DNA of 64,000 nt from Alistipes sp. (GTDB lineage: Bacteria > Bacteroidota > Bacteroidia > Bacteroidales > Rikenellaceae): positions 1-64,000 of the forward strand of contig JAFQRH010000001.1 in assembly GCA_017410165.1 (NCBI GenBank). Reading direction: 5' to 3'. The position numbers and the translations under genes were made by a program. Position 1 is the stretch's first letter, and each line of letters begins with the position of its first letter. Under the pieces are notes generated by a model, which was not told the DNA's origin, searched no databases, and saw only the letters and a list, made by a program, of their open reading frames with translations. Of the stretch, positions 51,433 through 61,138 are shown in pieces.

Positions 51433-53469
51433 ATGGCTAAAAATTTCAAGAGATATTTGGTAACGTCGGCTCTGCCGTATGCCAACGGTCCGGTGCATAT
51501 CGGCCACTTGGCGGGCGTTTATGTGCCGTCAGACATCTATACGCGCTACTTGCGTCTGCGCGGTTGTGATGTGCTGTCGATTTGCGGCAGCGACGAGCAC
51601 GGTGTGCCGATTACCATCAAGGCAAAACGCGAGGGAATCACCCCGCAGCAGGTCGTTGACCGCTACCACGCAATCATCAAAAAGTCGTTCGAGGGGCTGG
51701 GAATCGCCTTCGACATCTACTCGCGCACCTCGTCCGACGAGCATACGCGCACGGCATCGGCATTCTTCCGCAAGTTGTACGACGATGGCAAGTTTGTCGA
51801 GCAGACCTCCGAGCAGTACTACGACGAGGAGGCAAAGATGTTCCTCGCCGACCGCTACATTATGGGTACCTGCCCGAAGTGCGGCAACGAGCGTGCGTAC
51901 GGCGACCAGTGCGAGGCGTGTGGTTCGACACTCTCGCCCGATGAGCTCATCGAGCCGCATTCGACCCTCTCGGGCAGCGTGCCGGTGAAGAAGCAGACCA
52001 CCCATTGGTATCTGCCGCTCAACGACTACGAGCAGATGCTCCGCGAGTGGATTTTGGAGGGCCACAAGGAGTGGAAGTCGAATGTCTATGGCCAGTGCAA
52101 GAGCTGGCTCGACGGCGGTCTGCAACCGCGTGCCGTAAGCCGCGATTTGGATTGGGGTATTCCGGTTCCGGTCGAGGGTGCCGAGGGCAAGGTGTTGTAC
52201 GTGTGGTTCGATGCACCGATTGGCTATATCTCTGCTACAAAGGAACTTACGCCCGATTGGGAGAAGTATTGGAAGGACGAGGAGACCAAACTCGTCCACT
52301 TCATCGGCAAGGACAACATCGTCTTCCACTGCATCGTCTTCCCGTCGATGCTCCGTGCGCACGGCGACTATATCCTGCCGGAGAATGTGCCGTCGAACGA
52401 GTTCCTGAACTTGGAGGGCGACAAAATATCCACGTCGCGTAACTGGGCGGTGTGGTTGCACGAGTATTTGGAGGAGATGCCGGGCAAGGAGGATGTTCTG
52501 CGCTACGTGCTCTGCGCCAATGCCCCCGAGACGAAGGATAACGACTTCACGTGGAAGGACTATCAGGCACGTAACAACAACGAGTTGGTTGCCGTGCTGG
52601 GCAACTTTGTCAATCGTGCGTTGGTGCTCACGAAGAAGTACTACGACGGCGTTGTGCCTGCTGCGGGCGAACTTACGGAGTACGACCGCGCGACCATCGA
52701 GGAGTTGTCGCAAATCAAGCAGTCGCTCGAATCGAACATCGAGAACTACCGCTTCCGCGAGGCGTTGAAGGATGCGATGAACTATGCGCGCATCGGTAAC
52801 AAGTACCTCGCCGACTCCGAGCCGTGGAAGGTGATAAAGACTGATGCAGAGCGAGTTAAGACGATTCTCAACGTCGCTTTGCAGATTACGGCCAACATCG
52901 CCATCGCCATCGAGCCGTTTATGCCGTTCTCGGCGGCGAAGATTTTGCGAATGCTCGCTGTCGAGCATTTCGGTTGGGAGCGTCTGGGCGATATGTCGCT
53001 CATCGAGGCGGGCCATACGATTGGCGAGCCGGAGTTGCTCTTCGAGAAGATTGAGGACGAAGTTATTCAGCGTCAGATAGATAAGTTGGCAGCAATCAAG
53101 GAGGCAAACCTCGCAGCCGAGGTGAAGGCCGAGCCGCAGAAGGATGAGTGTACGTTCGACGACTTCCAGAAGATGGATATCCGCGTATCGACCATTGTTG
53201 CGGCGGAGAAGGTTGCCAAGACGAAGAAATTGTTGAAACTGACCATCGATACGGGTATCGACACGCGCACGATTGTTTCGGGTATCGCCGAGCACTTCAC
53301 GCCGGAGGAACTTGTTGGCAAACAGGTGCTTGTGTTGGTTAATCTCGCGCCACGCGAATTGAAGGGTATCCTTTCGCAGGGTATGATTCTGATGGCGGAG
53401 GATGCGACGGGCAAATTGCGCCTCGTGCAGCCATCCGAGCCGGTTAAAGCGGGCTCGATGGTCGGATAA
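51433..53469 (+). CDS. metG: Methionyl-tRNA synthetase
   Basis: A 678-residue class I synthetase. The HIGH motif is in [16 protein letters not shown], the zinc knuckle is [18 protein letters not shown], and the KMSKS loop reads [11 protein letters not shown], the KISTS form. A C-terminal tRNA-binding OB domain (about 580-678, [22 protein letters not shown]) completes the long form of the enzyme. The first of three parS-like palindromes lies two bases after its stop. Confidence 0.97.
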   Translation: MAKNFKRYLVTSALPYANGPVHIGHLAGVYVPSDIYTRYLRLRGCDVLSICGSDEHGVPITIKAKREGITPQQVVDRYHAIIKKSFEGLGIAFDIYSRTSSDEHTRTASAFFRKLYDDGKFVEQTSEQYYDEEAKMFLADRYIMGTCPKCGNERAYGDQCEACGSTLSPDELIEPHSTLSGSVPVKKQTTHWYLPLNDYEQMLREWILEGHKEWKSNVYGQCKSWLDGGLQPRAVSRDLDWGIPVPVEGAEGKVLYVWFDAPIGYISATKELTPDWEKYWKDEETKLVHFIGKDNIVFHCIVFPSMLRAHGDYILPENVPSNEFLNLEGDKISTSRNWAVWLHEYLEEMPGKEDVLRYVLCANAPETKDNDFTWKDYQARNNNELVAVLGNFVNRALVLTKKYYDGVVPAAGELTEYDRATIEELSQIKQSLESNIENYRFREALKDAMNYARIGNKYLADSEPWKVIKTDAERVKTILNVALQITANIAIAIEPFMPFSAAKILRMLAVEHFGWERLGDMSLIEAGHTIGEPELLFEKIEDEVIQRQIDKLAAIKEANLAAEVKAEPQKDECTFDDFQKMDIRVSTIVAAEKVAKTKKLLKLTIDTGIDTRTIVSGIAEHFTPEELVGKQVLVLVNLAPRELKGILSQGMILMAEDATGKLRLVQPSEPVKAGSMVG

Positions 53470-53470
53470 T

Positions 53471-53486
53471 AGTTCCACGTGGAACA
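53471..53486. other. parS: parS-like site 1
   Basis: AGTTCCACGTGGAACA contains the perfect 14-bp palindrome GTTCCACGTGGAAC, the core bound by ParB/Spo0J. It lies between metG and ilvE. Confidence 0.8.
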
Positions 53487-53553
53487 AATTTTTGGTGCGG
53501 AGGTAATTGCTCGATTGTCAGCAACTTACCCCGCACACAAATTGAATGAGAAG

Positions 53554-54567
53554 ATGGAACCAAATTGGGACGAATTGAATTTCGATTTTAACGCTACGGG
53601 TGGCGAGAATCTCCGCTACTACTTCCGCGATGGTGCGTGGAGCGATGCCGAATACACCACCTCGGAGTATATCCCCGTGCATATGTGCGCCGCGTGTCTG
53701 AACTACGGTTTGCAGGCGTTCGAGGGTCTGAAAGCGTTTCGTGGCGTGGATGGTCGGGTGCGCCTGTTCCGTCCGCACGCTCACTATGCGCGAATGGCGG
53801 CGGGTGCGCGAAAACTCTGTCTGCCAATGCCTTCCGAGCAGATGTTTGTCGATGCGTGCGTCGATATCGTGCGTCGCAACCTCGCTTTTCTGCCACCATA
53901 CGAGTCGCGTGCTGCGCTCTACGTGCGTCCGGTGCTATTCGGTACAAAGCCGTGCCTGACCGTTCGTGGCTCAAACGAGGCGGGATTTTGTGTCTTTGCC
54001 ACTCCGGTAGGGCCATACTTCAAGGAGGGTATCCACCCGATTAACGCCATTGTCAATCGCAATCAGGACCGCTCGGCACCGCTCGGTACGGGCGACGTGA
54101 AGGTGGGTGGCAACTATGCATCGAGTATGCTCTCGTGCGAGGAGGCACACGCGCAGGGCTTCAAGGCGGTGTTATATACCGAGTCTATCGAGCATCGCTA
54201 CATCGAGGAGTGTGGCGCGGCAAACTTTATTGCCATTCGCGGCAAGCGATACATCACGCCGAAATCGCCGTCGATACTACCGTCGATTACCAACGCTTCG
54301 TTGCGCCAAATCGCTATGGATAAGGGATTTACGGTCGAGGAGCGTCAGGTCGATGTTGCCGAACTCGACTCGTTTGACGAGTGCGGAGCGTGTGGTACGG
54401 GCGCCATCATCACGCCACTCGGCAATGTTTATGACCCCGATATGGGCAAGACGATTCACTACGGCGACGACGTCGGTCCGGTGTTGCTCGACCTCTATCA
54501 CTCGTTGCAGGATATTCAGTATGGTCGTGCGGAGGATAAATACGGTTGGTGTATCATTGTTGAATAG
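53554..54567 (+). CDS. ilvE: Branched-chain amino acid aminotransferase
   Basis: A 337-residue PLP fold-type IV enzyme for the last step of valine, leucine and isoleucine synthesis. CLNYGLQAFEGLKAFRG, LYVRPVLFGT, the PLP lysine region GDVKVGGNYASSM, EECGAANFIAI and the late GTGAIITPLG are all present. I start at ATG 53554 (MEPNWDELNFDF), which gives the usual length. The upstream in-frame GTG at 53479 is inside the parS palindrome and would make a rare start. Confidence 0.93.
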   Translation: MEPNWDELNFDFNATGGENLRYYFRDGAWSDAEYTTSEYIPVHMCAACLNYGLQAFEGLKAFRGVDGRVRLFRPHAHYARMAAGARKLCLPMPSEQMFVDACVDIVRRNLAFLPPYESRAALYVRPVLFGTKPCLTVRGSNEAGFCVFATPVGPYFKEGIHPINAIVNRNQDRSAPLGTGDVKVGGNYASSMLSCEEAHAQGFKAVLYTESIEHRYIEECGAANFIAIRGKRYITPKSPSILPSITNASLRQIAMDKGFTVEERQVDVAELDSFDECGACGTGAIITPLGNVYDPDMGKTIHYGDDVGPVLLDLYHSLQDIQYGRAEDKYGWCIIVE

Positions 54568-54633
54568 TTTTTGCCCTCATTCATATCTCCTTAAACGCTC
54601 TCGCAAGAAAGAAAGAGAACGGAGTCACAAAGC

Positions 54634-54680
54634 AAAGAAAACCCCACAAAATCAACGATTTGTGGGGTTTTCTTTTTCTC
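54634..54680. terminator. Bidirectional terminator between ilvE and mnmG
   Basis: AAAGAAAACCCCACAAA (54634-54650) pairs with TTTGTGGGGTTTTCTTT (54659-54675), giving a T-run in each direction. Confidence 0.85.
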
Positions 54681-54693
54681 TGTTTTTTGCAAA

Positions 54694-54709
54694 TGTTCCA
54701 CGTGGAACA
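54694..54709. other. parS: parS-like site 2
   Basis: TGTTCCACGTGGAACA, a perfect 16-bp palindrome, in the ilvE-mnmG gap. Confidence 0.85.
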
Positions 54710-54737
54710 CCTGTTGTGTTGGGGCGGCTGTGTCATT

Positions 54738-54753
54738 TGTTCCACGTGGAACA
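54738..54753. other. parS: parS-like site 3
   Basis: A second perfect TGTTCCACGTGGAACA, 44 bp after site 2 (start to start) and 32 bases from the mnmG stop codon. Confidence 0.85.
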
Positions 54754-54784
54754 TTTGGCAACCCTGCGCGCAATCCCCGACCTG

Positions 54785-56665
54785 TTATCGCCCGAAACGA
54801 ATCAGCAACACGTTGATATCTGCCGGCGATACGCCCGGAATGCGCGACGCTTGGCCGATGGTCGTCGGACGAATGCGCTGCAACTTCTGACGTGCCTCGA
54901 TGGTTAGCGACTGCATCGACATATAGTCGAAGTCAGCAGGGATGGCGATTCCCTCCAAGCGGTGCAACTTCTCGGCAACGCTGCGCTCGCGTTCGATGTA
55001 TCCGCTATACTTAATTTCGATGTCCGCCAACTCGATAATCTCATCCGTGATGTCGTTCTCCTCGACAAATCGGCGCAACTTTGGCAGCACGCCGACCAAG
55101 CCCGCAAGCGTAATTTCGTTGCGAAGTGCGAAGTCGAAGACCTTGCGACCCTGCGATGCGGGTGGCAAACCGAGCGAAATTAAATAATCCTGAATTTCCG
55201 ATATTTTTACGCTCTGCGAACGAGTGTACGCTATGAGCGATTCTAAAAGCGATTTTTTTTCGACGAAATTTTCGTATCTGCGCTTCGATATAAGTCCGAG
55301 TTGGTGGCCGAGTGGCGTGAGTCGTTGGTCGGCATTGTCCTGACGAAGCAGGATGCGATACTCGGCACGCGACGTGAACATACGATATGGCTCATCGACA
55401 CCCTTCGTCACAAGGTCGTCAATCAGCACACCGATATATGCATCGTCGCGGTGCAGAACGATTGGCTCCTCGCCTCGCGTGCGTCGGTGGGCGTTGATGC
55501 CCGCCATCAGACCCTGCGCCGCCGCCTCCTCGTAGCCGGTTGTGCCGTTCACTTGTCCTGCAAAGTACAGATTATCAATGAGTTTGCTCTCTAACGAGTG
55601 CCACAACTGCGTCGGTGGGAAGTAGTCGTACTCGATGGCATAGCCCGGACGGTAGATATGCACATCCTCCAAGCCGACAATCTTGTGCAGTGCTTCGAGC
55701 TGCACGTCGTACGGTAGCGACGACGAGAAGCCGTTCAAGTAGTACTCGTTTGTGCCCTCGCCCTCGGGTTCGAGGAAGAGTTGGTGCTGCTCCTTGTCGG
55801 CGAAGGTGCGCAGTTTGTCCTCGATGCTCGGGCAGTAGCGTGGGCCGATGCCGCGAATCGTACCGTTGAACAGTGGCGAATCGTCGAATCCCTTGCGCAG
55901 TGTGTCGTGCACCTCCTTCGAGGTATAGACCAAGAAGCAAGGCATTTGATACTCAACGGGTTGCGTTTCGTCCGAGAACGAGAATTTCGACGGACGCTCG
56001 TCGCCCCATTGTGGTTCGAGTGCCTCGAAATTGATAGTTCGCGCATCGAGTCGCGCCGGAGTGCCGGTCTTCATTCGACCCACCTCGACACCCATCTCTC
56101 GCAGCGACTCGGTGATGCCAATGGCCGCCGCGTCGCCCGCTCTGCCTCCCGATGCCGACTGCCGTCCGCAGTGCATCAATCCCGAGAGGAATGTGCCGGC
56201 GGTGAGGATGATGGTCTGCGCCTCAAATTCGACGCCCATCTGCGTCTTTAAGCCACGTACGCGCGGACGTTCGCCCGAGGTGTCGTAGAGCAACTCAACG
56301 GCCGTATCCTGCCAAATATAGAGCCCCTGCGTGTTCTCCAACGTGCGTCGCCACTCCGCCGAGAAACGCGCTTTGTCGCACTGCGCACGCGGACTCCACA
56401 TCGCCGCCCCCTTCGAGCGGTTGAGCATTCGGAACTGTATGGTTGTGCGGTCGGTGATTTCGCCCGTCTTGCCGCCCAGCGCATCAATCTCGCGGACGAT
56501 TTGACCCTTCGCTACGCCTCCGATTGCGGGGTTGCACGACATCGACGCCATCTTGGTCATATCCATCGTGACGAGCAACGTGCGCGAGCCGAGTCGGGCC
56601 GCCGCCGAGGCCGCTTCGCATCCGGCGTGTCCCGCACCGACAACAATAACGTCGTACTTCATCAT
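54785..56665 (-). CDS. mnmG: tRNA uridine-5-carboxymethylaminomethyl modification enzyme MnmG (GidA)
   Basis: A 626-residue FAD enzyme that, with MnmE, modifies U34 of several tRNAs. The dinucleotide-binding start VIVVGAGHAGCEAASAAARLG, the segment SCNPAIGGVAKGQIVREIDALGG and the GTFLSGLMHCG motif (third block) are diagnostic. A C-terminal helical domain (from about 560) binds MnmE and tRNA. The start overlaps the ybeY stop by four bases. mnmG is often close to the chromosome origin. Confidence 0.97.
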   Translation of the reverse strand: MMKYDVIVVGAGHAGCEAASAAARLGSRTLLVTMDMTKMASMSCNPAIGGVAKGQIVREIDALGGKTGEITDRTTIQFRMLNRSKGAAMWSPRAQCDKARFSAEWRRTLENTQGLYIWQDTAVELLYDTSGERPRVRGLKTQMGVEFEAQTIILTAGTFLSGLMHCGRQSASGGRAGDAAAIGITESLREMGVEVGRMKTGTPARLDARTINFEALEPQWGDERPSKFSFSDETQPVEYQMPCFLVYTSKEVHDTLRKGFDDSPLFNGTIRGIGPRYCPSIEDKLRTFADKEQHQLFLEPEGEGTNEYYLNGFSSSLPYDVQLEALHKIVGLEDVHIYRPGYAIEYDYFPPTQLWHSLESKLIDNLYFAGQVNGTTGYEEAAAQGLMAGINAHRRTRGEEPIVLHRDDAYIGVLIDDLVTKGVDEPYRMFTSRAEYRILLRQDNADQRLTPLGHQLGLISKRRYENFVEKKSLLESLIAYTRSQSVKISEIQDYLISLGLPPASQGRKVFDFALRNEITLAGLVGVLPKLRRFVEENDITDEIIELADIEIKYSGYIERERSVAEKLHRLEGIAIPADFDYMSMQSLTIEARQKLQRIRPTTIGQASRIPGVSPADINVLLIRFGR

Positions 56666-57129
56666 AACTTACTCTGTGTTAGTTGTTCACGCTCGGCCAT
56701 CATCCGATCGAGCAGTGCCAGATAGCGATCCTCCTTGGCGTGCATCTGTCGCTCGGTGCGCGGTGTTTTATCCTTCTGGCCGCAGAGGTGCAACACGCCG
56801 TGTGCAACGACGCGCAACATCTCGCGGCGCGCCGTTGTGCCATATATGCGCGCATTGTCCGCAACGGTCTCAACGTCGATGAAGATGTCGCCGGCAATCC
56901 ACCCCTCTTTCAGGCGGCTGTCGTCGAAGGTGATAATGTCGGTGAAGTAGTCGTGGCCGAGGAACTCGATGTTCATCGCGCGATGTCGCTCGGATGAGCA
57001 GAAGATGTAGTTTACCTGCTCGATGCGGTAGTCGCCCTCGGCGCGTGCAATCTCGCGCAACCACTTGCGTATGAGTCGTTTATCTCGCAACCGATAGTTG
57101 CTCCCGTCGTTGAAATAGAGTATATCCAT
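56662..57129 (-). CDS. ybeY: rRNA maturation endoribonuclease YbeY
   Basis: 155 residues. The signature VVAHGVLHLCGQKDKT gives two of the zinc histidines. The third, normally in GxDH, is replaced by Lys (QKDK), a variant I believe is usual in Bacteroidetes YbeY. The earlier ITFDDSRLKEGWIAGDIFIDVETV fits the family. It acts in 16S rRNA 3' end processing and ribosome quality control. It overlaps mnmG by four bases and begins 14 bases after the EnvC-like gene. Confidence 0.92.
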   Translation of the reverse strand: MDILYFNDGSNYRLRDKRLIRKWLREIARAEGDYRIEQVNYIFCSSERHRAMNIEFLGHDYFTDIITFDDSRLKEGWIAGDIFIDVETVADNARIYGTTARREMLRVVAHGVLHLCGQKDKTPRTERQMHAKEDRYLALLDRMMAEREQLTQSKL

Positions 57130-57143
57130 TGTGCGTGGCGTGG

Positions 57144-58307
57144 TTATTTGAAAAGTGACGATGCCTTCATTTTGATTGATGGCGACGGTGCGTAGATGCC
57201 GAAGACAATCTTGTACTGCACGTCCATCGTCGTCGGATCGACCATACTTGCCACCGTGCCGATGCGCTGGTTACGCGCGACCTGCTGGTTCTGCTTGACG
57301 CTGACCGACGAGAGGTTGGCGTACGACGAAATGTACTCGCCGTGAGCCACATAGACATCGTATTTGTTGTTTATCTTGTTGCGTGAAATCTTCATCACCT
57401 TGCCCTCGAAAATCGAGGTTACGGCGGCACCCTTCTCGCCGACGACCTCCATCATATTGCCGTTGTAGCGCACCACGCGACCTCCCGCAACCGGCAGGCG
57501 CAGACCCGACGTGGTGGTCGAGAATGTCGAACCCGACTTGTTGCCCTTGGTCAGTGCGCGCAGTTCGCGAATGGCGGCATCGAGTTTGCGCTCCTGCTCG
57601 GCGACCGACTGCATCACGCTCTTCTCCTTACGGGACATATTGTCACGCACGCGTTTTGCCTCGTTACGGTCGCGGCGCAGGCGTTCGCGTTCGCGGTCGA
57701 GACGCTTCTTTGCGGCTGCCGCCTCGGTGCGTTTGGCGTCGAGTGCCTCACGTTCGCGTTGCACCTCGTTGCGCACCGACACCACGCGCTGCATCTGACT
57801 GTGGCGATACTCCGTAGCCGAGCGAAGCGACGCCAAGCGGCGTGCAAATTCGGTGGCAGAACCCGCCGAGAGCAGATACGAGAGTGGCGTATTGAAGCGG
57901 TAGTTGCGATATGCCGTGCGAGCCATCTCGCGGCAACTTGCGTCGAGCGTCGAGTGCTGACCCGTGAGCTCGGCGATGCGAGCCGTCGAGGTGTTGATTT
58001 CCTTGTTCAACTCCTTGATTTGGCGGTCGGTAGCATTTATCAGAGCGTTTCGCTTCTCGATTTGGCGAATGAGCGAATTGACGAGTTTCTGTTGCGATGC
58101 GCGGCTCTTTTTCAGGCGTGCGAGCTCCTTCTCCTCCTTGGCGATGCTCGCTTCGAGGCGGGCGATGATGCGTCGCTGCTCCTCCGCCTTGCTTGTCTGG
58201 GCGTGAGCCGGCGCGATGCCCGCTACGAGCATCATCCACGCGCCTATGGCTATCCATTTTATAATCTCACGCATATTGTTACTGCTTTTCCGCTGTGGTT
58301 TTTTCAT
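57144..58307 (-). CDS. EnvC-like protein, coiled coil plus degenerate M23/LytM domain
   Basis: 387 residues. A membrane-targeting N-terminus (ending APAHAQ, a likely signal peptidase site) is followed by two long coiled coils (about 40-120 and 165-240) and a C-terminal LytM fold (GLRLPVAGGRVVRY, GAAVTSIFEGKVMKI, YVAHGEYISSYANLSSVSV). The HxxxD zinc ligands of active M23 peptidases are absent and only one His of the HxH site remains. It therefore probably activates an amidase, as EnvC does. The ATG at 58307 overlaps the TPR gene stop (ATGA). Confidence 0.85.
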   Translation of the reverse strand: MKKPQRKSSNNMREIIKWIAIGAWMMLVAGIAPAHAQTSKAEEQRRIIARLEASIAKEEKELARLKKSRASQQKLVNSLIRQIEKRNALINATDRQIKELNKEINTSTARIAELTGQHSTLDASCREMARTAYRNYRFNTPLSYLLSAGSATEFARRLASLRSATEYRHSQMQRVVSVRNEVQREREALDAKRTEAAAAKKRLDRERERLRRDRNEAKRVRDNMSRKEKSVMQSVAEQERKLDAAIRELRALTKGNKSGSTFSTTTSGLRLPVAGGRVVRYNGNMMEVVGEKGAAVTSIFEGKVMKISRNKINNKYDVYVAHGEYISSYANLSSVSVKQNQQVARNQRIGTVASMVDPTTMDVQYKIVFGIYAPSPSIKMKASSLFK

Positions 58308-60034
58308 CGTTTTTCGGGTGTTTCGCTGCGCGCCTTTTGGCGTTCGATGCGAAGTGTTATCTCGTCGGCATCATAGCCGCGTTCGAGGGCTTTTTTCCAA
58401 TAGGTTTGCGCCATAAACTCCTCGCCGAGCGCATCGAGAATGTCGCCATAGTGCAGTGCCATATCTGCCGACGAGCGACGGTCGAGCGAGAGTGCCTGTT
58501 GCATATATCGCTTCGCCTCCTCATAACGCCCCATACGGTACAGCACCCACGCAAGCGTGTCGAGGAACGTGGCGTTGTTCGGCGAGAGAGCCGTTGCGCG
58601 GGTCGCCATCGTCAGTGCACGCTCCAAGTTGCGCCCATCGAGCGCGAGAAAATATGCGTAGTTGTTGAGCACCGAGGCGTTGTCGGCGTAGAGCGCGAGC
58701 GAGCGGTCGTAGGCCTTGTAAGCCCGCTTCTGCTCGTTGCGGCTGTGCTCCGTGTCGCCGATGAAACCCCACAGATGACCGCGTAGCGAGTCGGTTTGGG
58801 CATATCGCATCGCCTCCTTATAGCCGTCGATTGCCTGCTCGTGCTTGCCGGCTATGGCGAGCGTGTGCGCCCGCAGCGAGCGAAAACCCACATCGTCGGG
58901 ATAGTGAGTAATTGCGCGGTCGATATACGTTGCCACCGAGTCGTTGTGCGCGAGGTACTCCTCAATCTCGATGATACGTGCGAAATCCTCCTTTTCCGGC
59001 CGTTCCGACTGCTCCACACGTCGTTTGAAGATGGCGAGTGCCTCGTCGATATTGCCACCCGCAATCAGATGCTGGGCGTAGAGGTCGCTCACCTCGCGGC
59101 TGTCGGGATAGCGTATGGCAAGCCGACCGGCGAGGACGTTGATTTGCGGAAAGTAGTCGCGGTAGAATCGCGTGTTGGCGGTGAGTGCCTTGAACTGCCC
59201 GATTTTGTTCTGCAACTCGATTTGGTCGCTGTCGAACAGGTGTGCCACAACGCTCAAATAGGCGGGATATTCGCGGCGCGAATAGTAGTACTCGCCGAGC
59301 GACAACCACGGATTTATGTCGGTCGTATCGACCTGTATCGCCTGCCGATAGACCGCCTTCGCCAACGAATCGCGCTGCGTGGCGGCATAGACGTCGGCAA
59401 GCATCAGGTAACTATCCGCGATGTATGGCGTCTCGGCAATCATCCGCTTCGCCTCGCTCTCCGCACGCTCGTATTGCTGCGTTTGCAGATAGAGCCGTTG
59501 GCGGAAGCGAACGAGCGGTTCGAGTCGTCCGAAACGATTCTCCGCCGAGTCGATTACGGCAATAGCCGAAAATGGCTGTTTGTTGCGGTCGTAGAGCAGC
59601 GCGAGCATCCGAAAATGGTCGGGGTCGGTGCTCTTCTCCGTGAGCCGCGAGTAGTAGCCCACCGCCTCCTCGTAACGCTGTGCCGAGACGAGCGACGAGC
59701 CGAGTGCTTCGAGATAGTACTTATTCTCCGGCTCGGCCTCGTAGGCGCGTCGGGCATACTCCGCCGCACGCGAGGCGTCGGTTTCGATGCGCGAGAGCAG
59801 ATGCAGAGCAGGAGCGTATGTCGAGTCGATGGCCAACGCACGCTCGGCATAGTGGCGTGCGCGTTGGTTGTCGGCGTGGAGATTGAGCTCTTTGAATGCC
59901 TCGGTGTAGAGCGTGAAGCGGTCGGTGGAATCGACCACTCGCTGCTCGGCACGACACGTGCGCTGCGGAGCGTATGTCACCCCGCAGAAGAGCGCAAGCG
60001 CCGAAATGCCACCAAGCAAACCCTTCAATCTCAT
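58304..60034 (-). CDS. Tetratricopeptide repeat protein
   Basis: 576 residues with a signal-peptide-like N-terminus (MRLKGLLGGISALALFCGVTYA) and about a dozen TPR helices. Clear repeats are RARHYAERALAIDSTYAPALHLLSRI near 58-83, EDFARIIEIEEYLAHND near 350 and a late run AYDRSLALYADNASVLNNYAYFLA to RYEEAKRYMQQALSLDRRS. It probably scaffolds envelope proteins. Its stop overlaps the EnvC-like start, which suggests a joint role in cell-wall turnover or division. Confidence 0.85.
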   Translation of the reverse strand: MRLKGLLGGISALALFCGVTYAPQRTCRAEQRVVDSTDRFTLYTEAFKELNLHADNQRARHYAERALAIDSTYAPALHLLSRIETDASRAAEYARRAYEAEPENKYYLEALGSSLVSAQRYEEAVGYYSRLTEKSTDPDHFRMLALLYDRNKQPFSAIAVIDSAENRFGRLEPLVRFRQRLYLQTQQYERAESEAKRMIAETPYIADSYLMLADVYAATQRDSLAKAVYRQAIQVDTTDINPWLSLGEYYYSRREYPAYLSVVAHLFDSDQIELQNKIGQFKALTANTRFYRDYFPQINVLAGRLAIRYPDSREVSDLYAQHLIAGGNIDEALAIFKRRVEQSERPEKEDFARIIEIEEYLAHNDSVATYIDRAITHYPDDVGFRSLRAHTLAIAGKHEQAIDGYKEAMRYAQTDSLRGHLWGFIGDTEHSRNEQKRAYKAYDRSLALYADNASVLNNYAYFLALDGRNLERALTMATRATALSPNNATFLDTLAWVLYRMGRYEEAKRYMQQALSLDRRSSADMALHYGDILDALGEEFMAQTYWKKALERGYDADEITLRIERQKARSETPEKR

Positions 60035-60065
60035 ATCTTCACCCCCCCCGAAATGTTAGCCGTTA

Positions 60066-61106
60066 TTAGAGTACGCTGTCGAATTGGTGCAGGAAGCGAA
60101 CGTCGTTCTCGAAGTAGAGGCGCAAGTCCTTCACACCGAACTTCAACATCGCAATACGCTCAACTCCCATACCAAAGGCGAAGCCCGAATACTCGTTCGG
60201 GTCGATGCCGTTGGCGGTAAGCACGTTTGGATCGACCATACCGCAGCCGAGAATCTCCAACCATCCCGTGCCCTTGCAGACCGGACAGCCCTTGCCACCG
60301 CACAGGTTGCACGACACGTCCACCTCGGCGGATGGCTCGGTGAACGGGAAGTACGACGGACGCATACGAATCTGCGTCTTTTCGCCGAAGAGCTCCTTGG
60401 CGAAGTACAACAGCGACTGTTTCAGGTCGGCAAACGACACATTGCGGTCGATATAGAGACCCTCAATCTGGTGGAAGATGCAGTGTGCGCGATACGAAAT
60501 CGCCTCGTTGCGGAATACGCGACCCGGACAGATTACGCGAATCGGCGGCTTCTGATGCTCCATCGTGCGCACCTGAATCGATGAGGTGTGCGTGCGCAGC
60601 AGAATGTCGTTCACGTTCGGCTCGTTCGAGATTTTCTCGATGAAGAACGTGTCCTGCATATCGCGTGCCGGGTGTTCAGGCGGGAAGTTGAGCGACGAGA
60701 ATACGTGGCGGTCGTCCTCGATTTCGGGACCATCGGCAATCGTGTAGCCCAAGCGCGAGAAAATCTCGCAAATCTCGTTCTTCACAATCGAAATCGGGTG
60801 GCGCGAGCCGAGTTGCTCGGCAGAGCCCGGACGCGACATATCCTCGATTTTAACCTCCTCCTCGACCTTTGCTGCCGCCTCCTCTTTGAGTGCGTTGATT
60901 TTGGCGAGCGTGGTCTGTTTTAGGGCGTTGATGCGCTGGCCATATTCGCGTTTGAGTTCGGGCGCAACGCTCTTGAACTCCTCCATCAGGGCGGTGATTT
61001 CGCCCTTCTTGCCCATCATTTTGATACGGAACTCCTCGATTTCGGCAGCCGCTTTCGGTGCGAACTCCTCAACTCGACGGAGCAAATCGTTGATTTTTTC
61101 CTGCAT
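60066..61106 (-). CDS. pheS: Phenylalanyl-tRNA synthetase alpha subunit
   Basis: 346 residues. An N-terminal coiled coil is followed by the class II core: motif 2 region [39 protein letters not shown] with the CxxC-type pairs CGGKGCPVC, and motif 3 [17 protein letters not shown]. It charges tRNA-Phe with PheT, which is not in the window. The TPR gene starts 31 bases after its stop. Confidence 0.96.
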   Translation of the reverse strand: MQEKINDLLRRVEEFAPKAAAEIEEFRIKMMGKKGEITALMEEFKSVAPELKREYGQRINALKQTTLAKINALKEEAAAKVEEEVKIEDMSRPGSAEQLGSRHPISIVKNEICEIFSRLGYTIADGPEIEDDRHVFSSLNFPPEHPARDMQDTFFIEKISNEPNVNDILLRTHTSSIQVRTMEHQKPPIRVICPGRVFRNEAISYRAHCIFHQIEGLYIDRNVSFADLKQSLLYFAKELFGEKTQIRMRPSYFPFTEPSAEVDVSCNLCGGKGCPVCKGTGWLEILGCGMVDPNVLTANGIDPNEYSGFAFGMGVERIAMLKFGVKDLRLYFENDVRFLHQFDSVL

Positions 61107-61138
61107 ATATTTTAGTTTTTTGTTAATTTTTTCCTTTT

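Noticed and set aside
53479..53553. GTG start for ilvE inside the parS palindrome
   Set aside because: The ATG at 53554 gives the standard N-terminus and length, and the extension has no family support.
57144..58307. Active M23 endopeptidase
   Set aside because: The HxxxD ligands are missing and only one His of the HxH motif remains, so an amidase activator role is more likely.
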